A DNA stretch of 64,000 bases from Vanilla planifolia (GCA_023846275.1 CM043869.1:37412737-37476736); one strand, 5' to 3'. Positions 13,301 through 23,985 are shown, counted from the first letter of the stretch. Numbers and translations are program-made. The notes: generated from the sequence alone by a model not told the origin.

Positions 13301-15861
13301 ACTTCATTTTAACTTGTCTGAGACTGCATGTAATAGTTTGCAAGTGGAATCAACTTCAGGATTCTTGCAAGAATGACTTCAAAAATGCTGGTAACACAGA
13401 ATGTTATGTAACATTTTTGGATAACACAAAAATTTGTTTTACGTCAACTTGGTTCAAGAACTATGGTAAATAATACTGGTTTTCTGCTATGCTAATAGCA
13501 GTCTTTTGAGTGAATTTCTTTGACCAGGTTAAAGAATCCGTTGCTACTGATGAAAATTTCTCACTTGCTGTAAATAAATCAGTTAATGAGATAGTTGCTA
13601 CGTATAAAAAGGAGGAGACAGGATTAGATCTGGTGATACGGCTCCCTAGTTGTTACCCTTTGAAACCTGTTGATGTTGAGTGTACAAGGAGCTTGGGCAT
13701 AAGTGAAGTAAAGCAAAGGAAATGGTTGCTATCTTTAACTGCATTTGTACGCAATCAGGTATACTCTTGTATATTTTTGTTAACGTAATTCTGATTTTCA
13801 GTAATACCAACAACATTTTTAATATGCACAACTTTTTTTTGTTCCAAGCTCCAGCTTATATCGTTCCATGAATTGGTTGATGTTAGGATTTGGGGATAAT
13901 GATACATTGTTGTGCTTTTTTTTTTTTTTTTTTTTTTTTTTTTGTTTTGTGCTTTTGAATGGCTGCTTTGTTTTTGCTGCCATTGTTAGTCATGATTAAA
14001 ACGGTTTTAAGTGTTCTTATTGAACCACGAATTAATTATTATAGGATAGAGTAGATAAAGTGATTCCTAAGCTTGAGCGGACAGATTCTTTTGAGGATGC
14101 CAAAGGTTTGATTGGGTGGGGCCTTGGCTTTTGTGTGAAAACCTTAATAAGTTAGTGTTGGATTCAGAAAAAAGGAGGGCAACCTTTCAACAGGTGAAGA
14201 AAATTGAACCTTGAATTCGTAAATGATAGGAACCTTGTGGACATAGGTGCAGCTAGGCCTTGGTGCACTTTGTCCGGTCCAAAGTGATAAAATATACAGG
14301 GTTTTATAAGAGATTAGACAATTTATTGTGCAATTTTCCTGAATCAGTTATCTTAATGCTTCTTAGATTCAAATTGGATCATTGTCCCTCCTTCATTTTG
14401 GTGCCTGGTGATAGAAACAAAAACGTGGACAGAAGACTTTCAATTTGAAGTTATATTGAGGTATATATGAAGTATATATTGATAGACGATGGATGGGAAG
14501 TTTGGAAAGCAAATGTTCCAAATAGAACACTTGGCTTCATATGCATTTTAATTTTTTGACTAATTGTGTGAATTATGTGATGGTCTAGGACGATCCCCAT
14601 TATCTTTTGTGTAGTCTGAAGGAGGAAGCTCAGTATCGTTTCCTTCAAGCCTGTGCAAATATCTGTGGTGTTTGGATTTGATTGCTACCACCCAAATGGT
14701 GGCTCCGAATACCTTCTAACCACATAATCAATAGGAGCAAATGGTATAGGTACCTTTACCTTTATCATACTAAATGACGTTAAGATAGATGGTAATATAT
14801 CTCCAAACAGATCCTAGCAAGCCAGGTAAAATAGAGTGCATCTAACCTTTGTGTTCATAACATACCACCTGTGATTAAATGCAAGTTTTATAAGACAACT
14901 TGAGGGCTATGTCGCTTTATGGTGAGCAACAAAGCATAAGCCTTTATATGTTTTAGAAATTTAAAGGATTACCAGTTAAGAAGGATTTGTTGTTATAAAA
15001 TTAGGTAATAGGTTGGACATGTTAAATATAAGCTAATAGATGCTTCAAATGGAATAAATTAGTGTTTTAATTTTTCAATATCAAATGAGGAAGAGGAAGG
15101 CCAAAATGTCATGGAATCAAGGAATTACTCTTAAGAAATAAAATTTTTTGGCTTGCTCAGCATTTTGTAAAGTGTCTTCACCTTAAAAGCATGCAATTAA
15201 ACCAGAAAATGCTTGTAGATGACTTGTTTTGTCGGATTAGGGTTTCTTAATTGAAGAGTAAAAGGCGCTTTAATTTAGAGAAAATAAATGATTTAATTCT
15301 CTAATATCAATGAGAAGTGGGAGAAGATAAAGTCATGAGAAATACCAAGTGTCAGAAGACAAAAGGACAATTTTATCTTTATTGTTTACTTTGTTTTAAA
15401 CATCATGTTCTGATGACGGACTACAAAACATTACAACATTGGAACATCACCGATTTAATTGTATTCCCATCGCTATCGAAACATAAGGGACCTAAAACTG
15501 GAATTAGAAAATGATGTGTTGCTCCAATAATGATTGATAGCTAGTGCAGCAGTACAAATAACTATGTGTTTATGCAACTTTGTTTTCTGCCATCTTTATA
15601 GAAACTCATAGGACGGATGTCGTTTTGGTGTAGAATGGTGCGATTGCGGAGGCGGTTCGCATATGGAAGAGTAATTTCGACAAGGAGTTCCAAGGTGTAG
15701 AGGAGTGCCCCATCTGTTACAGCATCATACATACCACCAACCACAGCCTTCCCCGTCTAACTTGCAAGACTTGCAAGCACAAGTTTCATTCTGCTTGCCT
15801 CTACAAGTGGTTCTCTACCTCCCACAAATCTACTTGTCCATTGTGTCAGACTCCGTTTTGA
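3062..15861 (+). CDS. LTN1: LISTERIN E3 ubiquitin ligase (LTN1), 3' part of gene, six exons
   Basis: Listerin joins the 60S subunit of stalled, split ribosomes and ubiquitinates the trapped nascent chain (ribosome-associated quality control, cytosol). Exons read directly: 3062-3851, 8205-8907, 9030-10105, 10195-10647, 13528-13758 and 15634-15861, all with GT-AG borders and matching phases. Together they give about 1159 residues. Plant listerins are near 1,900 residues, so roughly 700 N-terminal residues lie before the window. Most of the protein is the helical HEAT/ARM-like rod. The C-terminus has an RWD-like stretch ([18 protein letters not shown]), then a C4HC3 RING with CPIC, CKTC, HSAC and CPLC pairs, ending TPF. 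Introns reach 4.35 kb, and the coding sequence is AT-rich like its surroundings. A possible extra exon lies at 1926-1967. No broken codon was seen in the exons. Identification rests on recognising the family's C-terminal sequence; internal exon borders are by eye. Confidence 0.93.
4018..4130. repeat. Tandem duplication, two ~57-bp copies in LTN1 intron
   Basis: AGGAGTTAATA...ATAACACAATGA occurs twice in succession, followed each time by a GAGGATACAT block. The copies are diverged, so the duplication is not recent. Confidence 0.7.
4277..4321. repeat. Compound microsatellite (TA)n(GA)n
   Basis: An alternating TA run is followed directly by about nine GA units. It is a simple sequence repeat in an LTN1 intron and needs no function. 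Confidence 0.9.
4690..7440 (-). mobile_element. Old LTR-retroelement fossil, antisense inside LTN1 intron
   Basis: On the minus strand a tRNA-Met-type primer-binding motif (TGGTACAAGAGC) sits at about 6470-6488. Two similar blocks flank a ~1.1-kb middle region: about 6490-7440, and about 4690-5350. Both contain related segments, for example GATTTATGCAnCC, TTTGGATTTGAAT, and CCATGATTG with CCATGACTG. The blocks are well diverged by eye, so the insertion is old. The middle is too short for a pol gene and is broken, which suggests a non-autonomous (LARD/TRIM-like) or internally deleted element. End points are approximate, and superfamily cannot be assigned. Confidence 0.5.
8205..8907 (+). CDS. 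LTN1: LTN1 exon, helical rod
   Basis: The exon begins [14 protein letters not shown] after AAACAG and ends by splitting a GAA codon (G before the donor GTATTA, AA after the next acceptor). It encodes about 234 residues of alpha-helical repeat, including [17 protein letters not shown]. It follows a 4.35-kb intron that contains an LTR fossil. Confidence 0.9.
9030..10105 (+). CDS. LTN1: LTN1 exon, helical rod (largest exon seen)
   Basis: The exon completes the split Glu codon, then reads [18 protein letters not shown]. About 359 residues run through [39 protein letters not shown] and [12 protein letters not shown], which match the plant listerin pattern as I remember it. The donor GTGAGA follows QER. 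The reading frame runs open into the introns on both sides, so the open frame extends beyond the exon. Confidence 0.92.
10195..10647 (+). CDS. LTN1: LTN1 exon, late helical region
   Basis: The exon starts [20 protein letters not shown] after TTCAG. The joined residues [13 protein letters not shown] agree with the family. It ends LLLDELSQ before GTATTT, with a complete codon, giving 151 residues. It includes [20 protein letters not shown], the conserved block just before the RWD-like segment. Confidence 0.93.
10648..13527 (+). other. LTN1 intron, 2.9 kb
   Basis: The intron runs from GTATTT to GACCAG. It is AT-rich with no exon recognised. A diverged tandem duplication around 11555-11720 repeats GTGTTGGTTAGGTAATGACA. 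Short open frames here have no recognisable similarity. Confidence 0.75.
13528..13758 (+). CDS. LTN1: LTN1 exon, RWD-like segment
   Basis: 77 residues begin [20 protein letters not shown] and continue through [20 protein letters not shown] to [12 protein letters not shown]. This is the RWD-type fold that contacts the 60S subunit in characterised listerins (family knowledge). Both borders are phase 0 (GACCAG acceptor, GTATAC donor). Confidence 0.95.
13759..15633 (+). other. LTN1 last intron, 1.9 kb
   Basis: The intron runs from GTATAC to GTGTAG. It contains a ~27-base T run (about 13915-13942) and a probable LINE fragment near 14780-15010. Apart from these, nothing recognisable was seen. Confidence 0.75.
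14780..15010 (+). mobile_element. Probable RTE-type LINE fragment
   Basis: One reading frame at about 14794-14910 gives [11 protein letters not shown], then SASNLCVHN, then [13 protein letters not shown]. This resembles the plant RTE-type reverse transcriptase end (I-A-G-W-K-W-R-S-A-S, then P-K-L-K-G-K-F-Y-R-T). It carries internal stops (one where the family has Trp, one after KTT) and seems to lack one or two codons near SAS-LC. It is a short, dead scrap on the same strand as LTN1. The match is from memory of the family and is weak. Confidence 0.45.
15634..15861 (+). CDS. LTN1: LTN1 last coding exon with C-terminal RING
   Basis: The exon reads [20 protein letters not shown] and then the RING domain at 15706-15846. 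The zinc ligands CPIC, CKTC, H and C of KFHSAC, and CPLC are all present, so the E3 module looks intact. The stop TGA follows TPF. The acceptor is GTGTAG, and its GC content is visibly higher than that of the flanking intron. Confidence 0.96.
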   Translation, partial: NGAIAEAVRIWKSNFDKEFQGVEECPICYSIIHTTNHSLPRLTCKTCKHKFHSACLYKWFSTSHKSTCPLCQTPF

Positions 15862-18800
15862 AATGCTACTTCGACAAACTTCGGGATACAAAGCAGAATT
15901 TTGCAATGGCCCTCGTACCAGAATAATGTTTGCATCATACAGCCGAACACAGCCTGCTTCAAATTAATGGCAGAGAACTGAACAGTGGATGAAAATTATA
16001 TCTTCCAGAGATCATTTATTTCTAGTAATGATCATTTGCCATGCACGGTTGGACCGACCTGTGGGTTGGATGTCGAAGCTGCTTCATTTTCAGTTGGCAA
16101 AAGAAAGCTTCTTTTTTTAAGTATTGGGAAGTTCATGCAGTGAAGAATGTCAAAATTCACCTTACAGGTTTGTGGAACGCATTATTCACTACAAAATGTA
16201 GTTTTTTCATTGCTTAAGTTTGACAATATTCCAATAGGAGGGAATAAAGGGTCATTTGATTTGGTGCTTTTAAATTGGTGATGTAGAGCTTAAATGTATA
16301 ATGGAATTAAATGTTGTTTTGTTTTTCTTTAACTGTTTTGAACTGGAGTTCAAATTCGAGGGTATTGTGCCCAAAAGTTAGCTATAATTCACATGTGTAG
16401 GAGTGTAGAATTGTTACTGTAAAACACTATCAAATAAGAGGAACAAGAATATGGAATACAAAAGCTATGGAAGGGTTAAAACTTGTGTTCTTGAGGATAG
16501 AACTTTAATATGATTGTTGTCAACTATGATAGGAGTGATGTTATTACGAGTAACTTTTGTTACATGTCTTAGCTTTTGATCTTACAATAGCAAAATGGTA
16601 GCAAAGAAAGATTGTTTTGGTACCTACTATGTGAGGAAGAAATGTAGTAATGTAATCTAGAGTTTGAAAAAAATATATTTTGTATGAAGTTTGTTGGAGT
16701 TGCTTATAATGGATTGCTTGGGGCAAATTGTTTAGAGTTTGTCATTATATGGGTATGACGTTTAATTGACCAAGACAGAGAAGTGTCTATTGTGGGGTAA
16801 AATTAATGTTTAAACATAATGGATCTTTGGGTATCAGCAACAAGTTGAGTTTTAGTCAGTCAATGGGTGATTGGTTAATTTAACAAGGGCAAAGCATTTG
16901 ATGTCATGGTCAAGGAAGGAATTGAATGTTATTGTTAATTGGCACATCCACCCTTGAGATAAAGTCATAGCAATTGGTTAAGCCAATGAAGGTAAAGACA
17001 ACATGTACCTTATCAAGGAGGCCTCATTGAGTTGATCACAAAAGCCAAGGAATGGTTTCAAACAAGAACTCTCACGGAATTTGGGTGAAAAGCAAGCAAG
17101 GTTTACCCCAATAAAAGAGGAAATTGATTAGGTTTCTTGGTTAAGTGCAAAGATGGAAAGCTTCATGAGATGAACATGTTGGAGCATCCAATCTTATACA
17201 CAATTTATTACCAAATTCTTGGTAATTTTTTAGATGCCATGTTGAGAATTGGTTAGGATTGATAAGGATGAAGATGCCAAGAGAAAGAACAAAAAAGATG
17301 TTTGGCGAAGATGTTGCAAACGATGTAGTAATCATCATTAATTAGAGTTTGCATAAGGAAATCTAATGTCTTCTCATTACTCTTATCATAAGAGAGAAGG
17401 GAGAATGATGGATTAGAGATGAGCCCTCGAACAAAAAAGGGTATACCTTATCCTTACGAGAAACCTAAAGCATCCATCTTATTTGGCTTATTTTTTATTT
17501 AAGTTAAACTCTACTTAAAGGATATTAGATGGTAGCCTTTTCTTAAGCAAAATTTGATTGATATTTGTGATTAGAGAAAAGAGAGTAGAGATTTATACCT
17601 AGAGCTCCTATGCATGATTTGTGATGTAAGGATTCCTAGATAGGTCAGATATGTAATGGCTAATCAAAAGAAATTCTAGAAAAGGGAATGAAGGACTCTC
17701 TTTTATCTTATGGTTTTATTAAGAGCCAAACTTTTAAAGGGACAATTCTTGCCAACATGGTTATTGAAACAACTAACCTTCAGTAAGTCAAAAACAACCA
17801 AAGGAAATACCATTATAATGCTTAGAAGAATTCTCAACTAGGACAATAAGACAACACTAGGGAGCTTGTGATGCATTAAAGGGAGGGGACGGCTTACTTT
17901 TCCTGATCACTCATATCCTAGTAGTAGTGGGAGAAGGAGAACAATAAGTTTGATGCTTCCTACGACCAGACCAAGGAGAAGAGTTAAGTTTTTAAGCCAA
18001 CTACTGGTGTTGGAAGCCCAAATGATGTATAGTCAAGATAAGACAAACTTGCTTGTGACTATGCTAGAGTAACTTTCTCAAGGTTTATCAACAACCATGG
18101 TAGATATAAAGGTCATTTTCAAGAGAATTTATTGCTACATTAAGGAAAAAGACTTGGGTTGAGAGACTAAGATCCTTGAAGTTGCATCTCAAAGAAAAGA
18201 TGGACAAAGAAAGCCCCACTTGGTTGAGATTTATGTGGAGAGGATAGGTGAGGAAATAAAACGAAGGCATTGGCATTTAACTGAGATGAGTATTATAGTG
18301 GTCAACCTGATGTGAACACGCTTAATGCAAAGCAAGCTTATTGTGACCATGATCTCTTCTCTAAGGGTTTAATCTATGCTCGAGGTTTTACTTGATTGGG
18401 GTGTATCATTACACTAGCTTTCCACCCGAAAAGTTAGTTATCTCCTTAACATGTTAACATTACTTTATCTATTACATAGGCATCATATTGGTGGTTGGCA
18501 GGTTGAGGTATCAAATTAGAAATCATAGATCTGATGGTTACAACTAACTTGAGAGGAAAGAGAAAATATCACTTTTAGAATATTGTAGTTTTTTATAAGC
18601 AAAAGAAAAAAAACAACATCAATGATCTAAGAAGCAAAGTTATGGTTCTTCACATCTTAAACATAGATTAGACTCCTTGGCAATGGTCACAATTGTCTTA
18701 TTTTTATATTTTGACTTTAAGAATTTGATAAAGATTTTTTTGTAATTTTGATTTTAAGTAAAGCTCAAAGTCTATTGAAGTCTTTATCAAAATGTAAAAA

Positions 18801-19378
18801 GCAAGCTCCATGATAAAAAAAATAAAGAAATTCGTCCTTTTTATCTAAGAAATAAAAAGAATTTTTTTTTAATATCTTTACATTTTTTTATTTTTGTTGT
18901 AATGCTTTGGGCATGTTTTGTGCTTAGGAGACCCTAGAGAGAAAGGCCAACACATGTATTTTATAATTTGTAAAGAGTTCTCAAATATGTCTTCAAGTGA
19001 TCTACTCTCTCATTACCATTATGAGCCTATGGATTAATGTTTTTTTTATGCCAATTTGTTATAATCAAGGAAAGCTAGGTGTTGTTCAAGAGAAAAACTT
19101 TAAATGAGAACATTAGAACAATAAGTGACTCACTATGTCTTTGAAATATATGAGGGCTCCTCCCACTTATGCATATAAGTCTATGTGGTTCTTGGAATCA
19201 TGAGAAGTTATTAATTGTGAACAAAAATAAAACACAAATCACAAGAAATATACCATTATTTTTTTAAATTATAAAGAGAATGAACTTACCATTATAAATA
19301 ACTCAAAAGTCATGATTTTTTCTCAGACAACAACAACAAAGAGAAAGACAATATAGTTCCAACACGTAGTTGAAGAGG
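15862..19378. other. LTN1 3' UTR and intergenic DNA
   Basis: After the LTN1 3' UTR (to about 16.3 kb) there is 3 kb of intergenic sequence. Scattered short open frames have no recognisable domain. The stretch at 16.9-18.3 kb is less AT-rich and may be decayed transposon, but no motif could be assigned. Confidence 0.6.
16243..16248 (+). terminator. Candidate poly(A) signal of LTN1
   Basis: An AATAAA lies about 380 bases after the LTN1 stop, inside GGGAATAAAGGG, a plausible 3' UTR distance for a plant gene. Plant polyadenylation signals are loose, so this is only suggestive. Confidence 0.4.
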
Positions 19379-19659
19379 TGTAACAAAGGTTAGAGAAAGC
19401 CAAAAGAAACAAAATTTCAACTGAAACTAATATTGAACATTTATAAAAATGATAGTTGATGATGACAATCAACCAGTCATTGTTATGAGATGGCCATTGT
19501 TTATGTATGATCTTTTTAATGGGCCAAGGCAAGTTAGGGCATTAATTTCCATTGAATTGTTAAATATGCAGAGAATTTTCTTGGGTAATGATAAAATGTT
19601 GTGAATTTTAGACAAGAAAAGGATTTTTAGTTAAGTCACTAAATACAAGGCATTGAAAT

Positions 19660-19694
19660 CTTGATTAATGAGGAGCTCATCCTCATTAATCAAG
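19660..19694. repeat. Perfect inverted repeat (15-bp stem, 5-base loop), copy 1
   Basis: CTTGATTAATGAGGA and its exact reverse complement are separated by GCTCA. Identical hairpins recur at 20023-20057 and 20445-20479, one per unit of the triplication. The stem keeps perfect pairing in all three copies. Confidence 0.95.
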
Positions 19695-19711
19695 GGACCT
19701 GGTATGAAAAG

Positions 19712-19742
<31 letters not shown>

Positions 19743-20022
19743 GTAACAAAGGTTAGAGAAAGCCAAAAGAAACAAAATTTCAACTGAAACTAATATTGAA
19801 CATTTATAAAAATGATAGTTGATGATGACAATCAACCAGTCATTGTTATGAGATGGCCATTGTTTATGTATGATCTTTTTAATGGGCCAAGGCAAGTCAG
19901 GGCATTAATTTCCATTGAATTGTTAAATATGCAGAGAATTTTCTTGGGTAATGATAAAATGTTGTGAATTTTAGACAAGAAAAGGATTTTTAGTTAAGTC
20001 ACTAAATACAAGGCATTGAAAT

Positions 20023-20057
20023 CTTGATTAATGAGGAGCTCATCCTCATTAATCAAG
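20023..20057. repeat. Perfect inverted repeat, copy 2
   Basis: Same 15-bp stem and GCTCA loop as the copy at 19660-19694, about 20 bases before the longest TA tract. Confidence 0.95.
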
Positions 20058-20075
20058 GGACCTGGTATGAAAAGG

Positions 20076-20166
<91 letters not shown>

Positions 20167-20444
20167 ACAAAGGTTAGAGAAAGCCAAAAGAAACAAAATT
20201 TCAACTGAAACTAATATTGAACATTTATAAAAATGATAGTTGATGATGACAATCAACCAGTCATTGTTATGAGATGGCCATTGTTTATGTATGATCTTTT
20301 TAATGGGCCAAGGCAAGTCAGGGCATTAATTTCCATTGAATTGTTAAATATGCAGAGAATTTTCTTGGGTAATGATAAAATGTTGTGAATTTTAGACAAG
20401 AAAAGGATTTTTTAGTTAAGTCACTAAATACAAGGCATTGAAAT

Positions 20445-20479
20445 CTTGATTAATGAGGAGCTCATCCTCATTAATCAAG
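20445..20479. repeat. Perfect inverted repeat, copy 3
   Basis: Third identical hairpin, about 20 bases before the TA tract nearest the downstream PLAC8 gene. Confidence 0.95.
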
Positions 20480-20497
20480 GGACCTGGTATGAAAAGG

Positions 20498-20560
<63 letters not shown>

Positions 20561-20869
20561 TTAAAAACATGTGAACACAATTTTAATTCAAAATCATTTG
20601 TAAGGTCAAAGGAAATTTTCCGTGTCTTCCAAATAATTATAAACAATATATTTTTGCTGTTAAAATTTCAACAATGGGAGCAAGTGGACAAGGAAAAAAC
20701 TGTCTGAGCCTGTTCCGAAAGCAGTGTTGACCTTTTCTAACTTTGACCTTCGCAGTCCTTTCCTTTGCCGCCTTTGCTTCTTCTCAATAATTATTGGAGA
20801 AAACTTGAAGCTCGATGTGCTGTCGAAGTCCTCCGATCTGTTTTTCTTCTTTCTTTTTTTTATTTTCTC

Positions 20870-22609
20870 ATGTCAATTTCGACAGAAAGCCTTAATCTTG
20901 AGGAAAATCGGAAGTCGTCTTCTTCCCAAGGGTGGAGGCTCTTCGATTCAACCAAATACACCGCTAAAGTTTCCAATGATTCGGGAATGGCAGAGGAAAC
21001 CCATCTCGAATCCGACTTGGATCGCGAACCTACAGCTCTTCTGAAGACAGAATGCCTCCAAATCGATGTTTCATGTACCAAAACCAGTTCTTGCGTTCGG
21101 CGAACCCATAAAGGCAGGTTTTTGAGCTTCTTCAAATCATGCCTGTCCCGAACCTGGCCCAGGAAACTCCCTCTTACCTCCGCCTACAGAGCCCTCCGAC
21201 ACACCATGGAGGAAAGAGAAGAGATCTCGCGCTCTGTTCCATCCCCGTCTTCCTCCTCCCAAGGACGCTCTCCCGTCAATTTCATCAAGCAGATCAACTG
21301 GGCTTCACTCGTCGATCTGTGCCACGAATGGATCAAACATCCCATGAACATCGCCCTCCTCCTATGGTCCGTCTGCGTCGCCGTCTCCTCCTCCATGCAA
21401 GGTCTCCTCCTGCTCGGAATGCTCAACAAAGAATTCCCCGCCCTGTCCTCGCGAAACCGATGGATCGAAATCAACAACCAAGTCCTCAATGCTCTGTTTA
21501 CCCTCATGAGCCTCTACCAGCACCCAAGCCTCTTCCACCACCTCGTGCTCCTTTGCCGATGGAGACCGGAGGACATAATCGAGCTCAGAAAGGTCTACTC
21601 CAAGAACGCAGCCCGCCGGACATACGAATGGACTCATATGCTTATCATTCTAACTCTCCTCCACCTCACCTGCTTCTCCCAATACGTCCTCTGCGGCCTA
21701 TATTGGGGATACACCATCGCCACCCGGCCTGAATTCGTCGAGGACCTGTTCAACGCCATTGGGTTCGTGGCTCCGGTCCTCGCCGGCGCTTATGCCATAT
21801 ACAGTCCTCTTGGGAGAGAACTCGTCTCCGATAAAAAGGAAGAAGACGACCAAGTAAAGACACCGGAAACAACCAGTCACAGAGTAGCGGTAAGTGAACC
21901 AGAGTGGAACGGAGGGCTGTTCGATTGCAGAGGGGAAACGTCCGTTGGCTGTCTGTCCTTCTTCTGCACCTTCTGCATCTTCGGCTGGAACATGGAGAGG
22001 CTGGGCTTTGGGAACATGTACGTGCACATTGCCATGTTCTTCTTGCTCTGCTTTGCGCCGCTATGGATCTTCGGCATCTCGGCCTTGCACATAAGCAATG
22101 ATACGATACGGGACATTGTAGCCATGGCTGGATTGGTGTTGTCTCTTTGTGGTTTGCTCTACGGGGGTTATTGGAGGATGCAGATGAGGAAAAGTTTCAA
22201 GCTTCGGGGTAATGGCTTGTGCTGCTGCTCGGAGACGGCCGCGGATTATGCGCGGTGGCTGCTTTGTTGCTCGTGCAGTTTGGCGCAGGAGGTGCGCACT
22301 GCGAACTTGTACGAAGTGGAAGATGGCGTCTTTTGCAGAAAAGTGGAGGATGTGCCTGACGAGGCCGCCGTTCTGCTCTGTCCCCTGCCTCGTGAGAGGA
22401 GATCAGAGGCGGGGATGGGAACGGAGTATGATTTCGATTGGAAGTGGGGTGTTTGGGACCGTGGCGAGATGGTGAGAAGGGAGGATGGTGTTGAGGATGA
22501 GGGTTTGCTCTTGGCAATGGAGGGTGGCCGGAGAGGGGAAGTGGATGGCCGGGGAGGGGTATCTCTTTTTGAAGTGAAGCCTCCTTTCCAGGAGTCGATG
22601 CAGTTGTGA
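20870..22609 (+). CDS. DUF2985 + PLAC8 domain membrane protein, copy A
   Basis: A single-exon gene of 579 residues. After a polar N-terminus, the DUF2985-type region (about 136-315) starts FIKQINWASLVDLCHEWIKH and holds three membrane segments (near 160-183, 256-281, 295-311). The PLAC8 region (about 346-483) begins GGLFDC, continues CLSFFCTFCIFG and NMERLGFGNMYVH, then two more membrane segments (384-406, 415-433), and closes with LCCCSE and CSCSLAQEVRTANLYE. Plant PLAC8 proteins are membrane proteins linked to organ size or ion transport, but this DUF2985 subgroup has no assigned reaction. I chose ATG 20870 as first in-frame start; ATG 20987 has the better AATGGC context. An overlapping upstream ATG at 20815 is out of frame. 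The C-tail is Arg/Glu/Gly-rich and diverged from copy B. Confidence 0.9.
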   Translation: MSISTESLNLEENRKSSSSQGWRLFDSTKYTAKVSNDSGMAEETHLESDLDREPTALLKTECLQIDVSCTKTSSCVRRTHKGRFLSFFKSCLSRTWPRKLPLTSAYRALRHTMEEREEISRSVPSPSSSSQGRSPVNFIKQINWASLVDLCHEWIKHPMNIALLLWSVCVAVSSSMQGLLLLGMLNKEFPALSSRNRWIEINNQVLNALFTLMSLYQHPSLFHHLVLLCRWRPEDIIELRKVYSKNAARRTYEWTHMLIILTLLHLTCFSQYVLCGLYWGYTIATRPEFVEDLFNAIGFVAPVLAGAYAIYSPLGRELVSDKKEEDDQVKTPETTSHRVAVSEPEWNGGLFDCRGETSVGCLSFFCTFCIFGWNMERLGFGNMYVHIAMFFLLCFAPLWIFGISALHISNDTIRDIVAMAGLVLSLCGLLYGGYWRMQMRKSFKLRGNGLCCCSETAADYARWLLCCSCSLAQEVRTANLYEVEDGVFCRKVEDVPDEAAVLLCPLPRERRSEAGMGTEYDFDWKWGVWDRGEMVRREDGVEDEGLLLAMEGGRRGEVDGRGGVSLFEVKPPFQESMQL

Positions 22610-23063
22610 AGGGAGAAACCTCTTCATTAAGTGTTTTAATAGTTGGTCCTTCATCAAGAAGTGTTGATAACAGTTCAGGCCTCTTTTCTGTGATTATTTT
22701 AATTTAAAAAAAAATTATAATCAGTTCATAAAAGGATCATTGAAGAGGAATTTTATTATCAAAAACTCGTGTAAAAGTTCTTATTGTAACTTCGAGAAAG
22801 AAAACATTTTATGTACATCACGCAATTGAATATAGAAATATTATAGATGTATAAAAGTCATGAGAAAAAAAATTGATTTTAAATAAGATTGATCGACCCA
22901 CGGTACTTAAGTATAGGTGATATAGTTGATGAGGAAAAAAAATTGGTTAAGTTGTTGTTGTTGTATTAGATGAAAGGATAAAGCTTAAGTCTTCATTTTG
23001 TTATCAAGTTTGTCTTTTTTTTTTTTTTTTTTCAAGAGAGAATGTGAAAAAAGACTTATCACC

Positions 23064-23400
23064 CTTCACATGACAAATCAATGGTAAAGTTAAAGATATG
23101 GAAGTGTCTTAAAAGGATTTTAAAGAGATGGAAGTGTCTTAAAAGAATTTCATATGATGAAAAAATGATGAAGATAAGGAATAGAGAAAATAAAGGTTGT
23201 GTGTCTTGATACCTTCATAACATAAAGCATTGATGAAGGTGAAGAAGAGCAAATATAGATTGAGTCTCTCAAGATCTTCACGTGATAAAGTAGTAATTAA
23301 AGGTGAGAAGATGACAAAGTAAGGATTATGATTCTTAAAACCTTTATGTATTAGAGCAATAATGAAGGCAACACATAACAATTTATATTATCTCCTTAAA
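23064..23400. repeat. Degenerate ~65-bp tandem repeat, about 5 copies
   Basis: Units begin TTCAnnTGA or TTCATAAnATAAAG at 23064, 23149, 23214, 23277 and 23343. They share AATGATGAAGGTGA, GAAGA and GTCTTnAnACC blocks. Spacing is 65, 63 and 66 bases for the last intervals; the first is longer because of an extra ~30-base internal duplication (ATGGAAGTGTCTTAAAAG twice). Confidence 0.7.
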
Positions 23401-23714
23401 AGTGAAATGATGAAATAAAAGTGAAATGATGAAGTCATGATACAGGATAAGAAAAAACAATTAAAGATGAACATAGAGATCATAACGTGAATAATGAAAA
23501 AGTGTAATTTAAGTTTCATTAATGAAAGCAAAGTTTTATCGTAACACCTAAATTAAAATATTATATGAAAGCTCATATAGAGTTAATTTTGGACAAAAAC
23601 AAAGAATAAACATTTAATAAGAATTTATGATCATAATTTTACATAAAATTTGATTTGAAGGTTTTATCAAAAATTTACTTTGAAAATTGTTTAAGCGTAA
23701 TGATTACAAATAAC

Positions 23715-23985
23715 TGTAGGAGAGTAACCAATAACTTGGAGGCTCACTAGTCAAGTTTTTAGAGTTCCAAGGAAGAATAAGGGGGTTAAATGAGCAAGCT
23801 ATAAGACTCTTTTCCCATGTGATCTTGTTTGTTCTTGAAATTGGTCCTCCTCAATTGAGTTTCATGGGTTTATTTAAATATTGCATATGCATAAACCCAA
23901 GATGGTTAAGCATTGTTACCCTCCTTTTATTTCCTTAGAGGTTGTATTCTAAATAGTGACACAAGGTATAAGAGCAAGTAGTTAG
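23715..23985 (+). mobile_element. Possible solitary LTR-type scrap with primer-site motif
   Basis: AAGGTATAAGAGCAAG at about 23963-23978 resembles the tRNA-Met primer site that follows a 5' LTR. The ~245 bases before it start TGTAGGAGAG and end GACACA, in the TG...CA style. No partner LTR or coding remnant was found downstream, so this is a weak call on an old, broken fragment. Confidence 0.3.

Larger units (their letters stand above)
19379..20557. repeat. Three near-identical ~335-bp units, each followed by (TA)n
   Basis: The unit starts GTAACAAAGGTTAGAG and ends GGTATGAAAAGG. Copies run about 19379-19714, 19742-20076 and 20163-20498. Each is followed by a pure TA tract: about 13, 43 and 29 dinucleotides. 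Copies differ by only a few bases, so amplification is recent. It was probably by unequal exchange or slippage at the TA tracts. Every copy carries a perfect hairpin near its end. The array ends about 310 bases before the PLAC8 gene's start codon. Repeated short antisense open frames here are by-products. Confidence 0.95.

Noticed and set aside
19323-20646. Repeated 69-87-residue minus-strand frames starting MPWPIKKIIHKQW
   Set aside because: They recur because the DNA unit is triplicated, and they end in IYIYIY from the TA tract; no sign of coding constraint.
20765-20869. N-terminal extension of PLAC8 copy A
   Set aside because: The frame there opens at TTG, not ATG, and runs through a T-rich leader.
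21139-22657. Several 60-197-residue frames on both strands
   Set aside because: They are alternative frames of PLAC8 copy A, with proline/serine/arginine-biased, low-information sequence.
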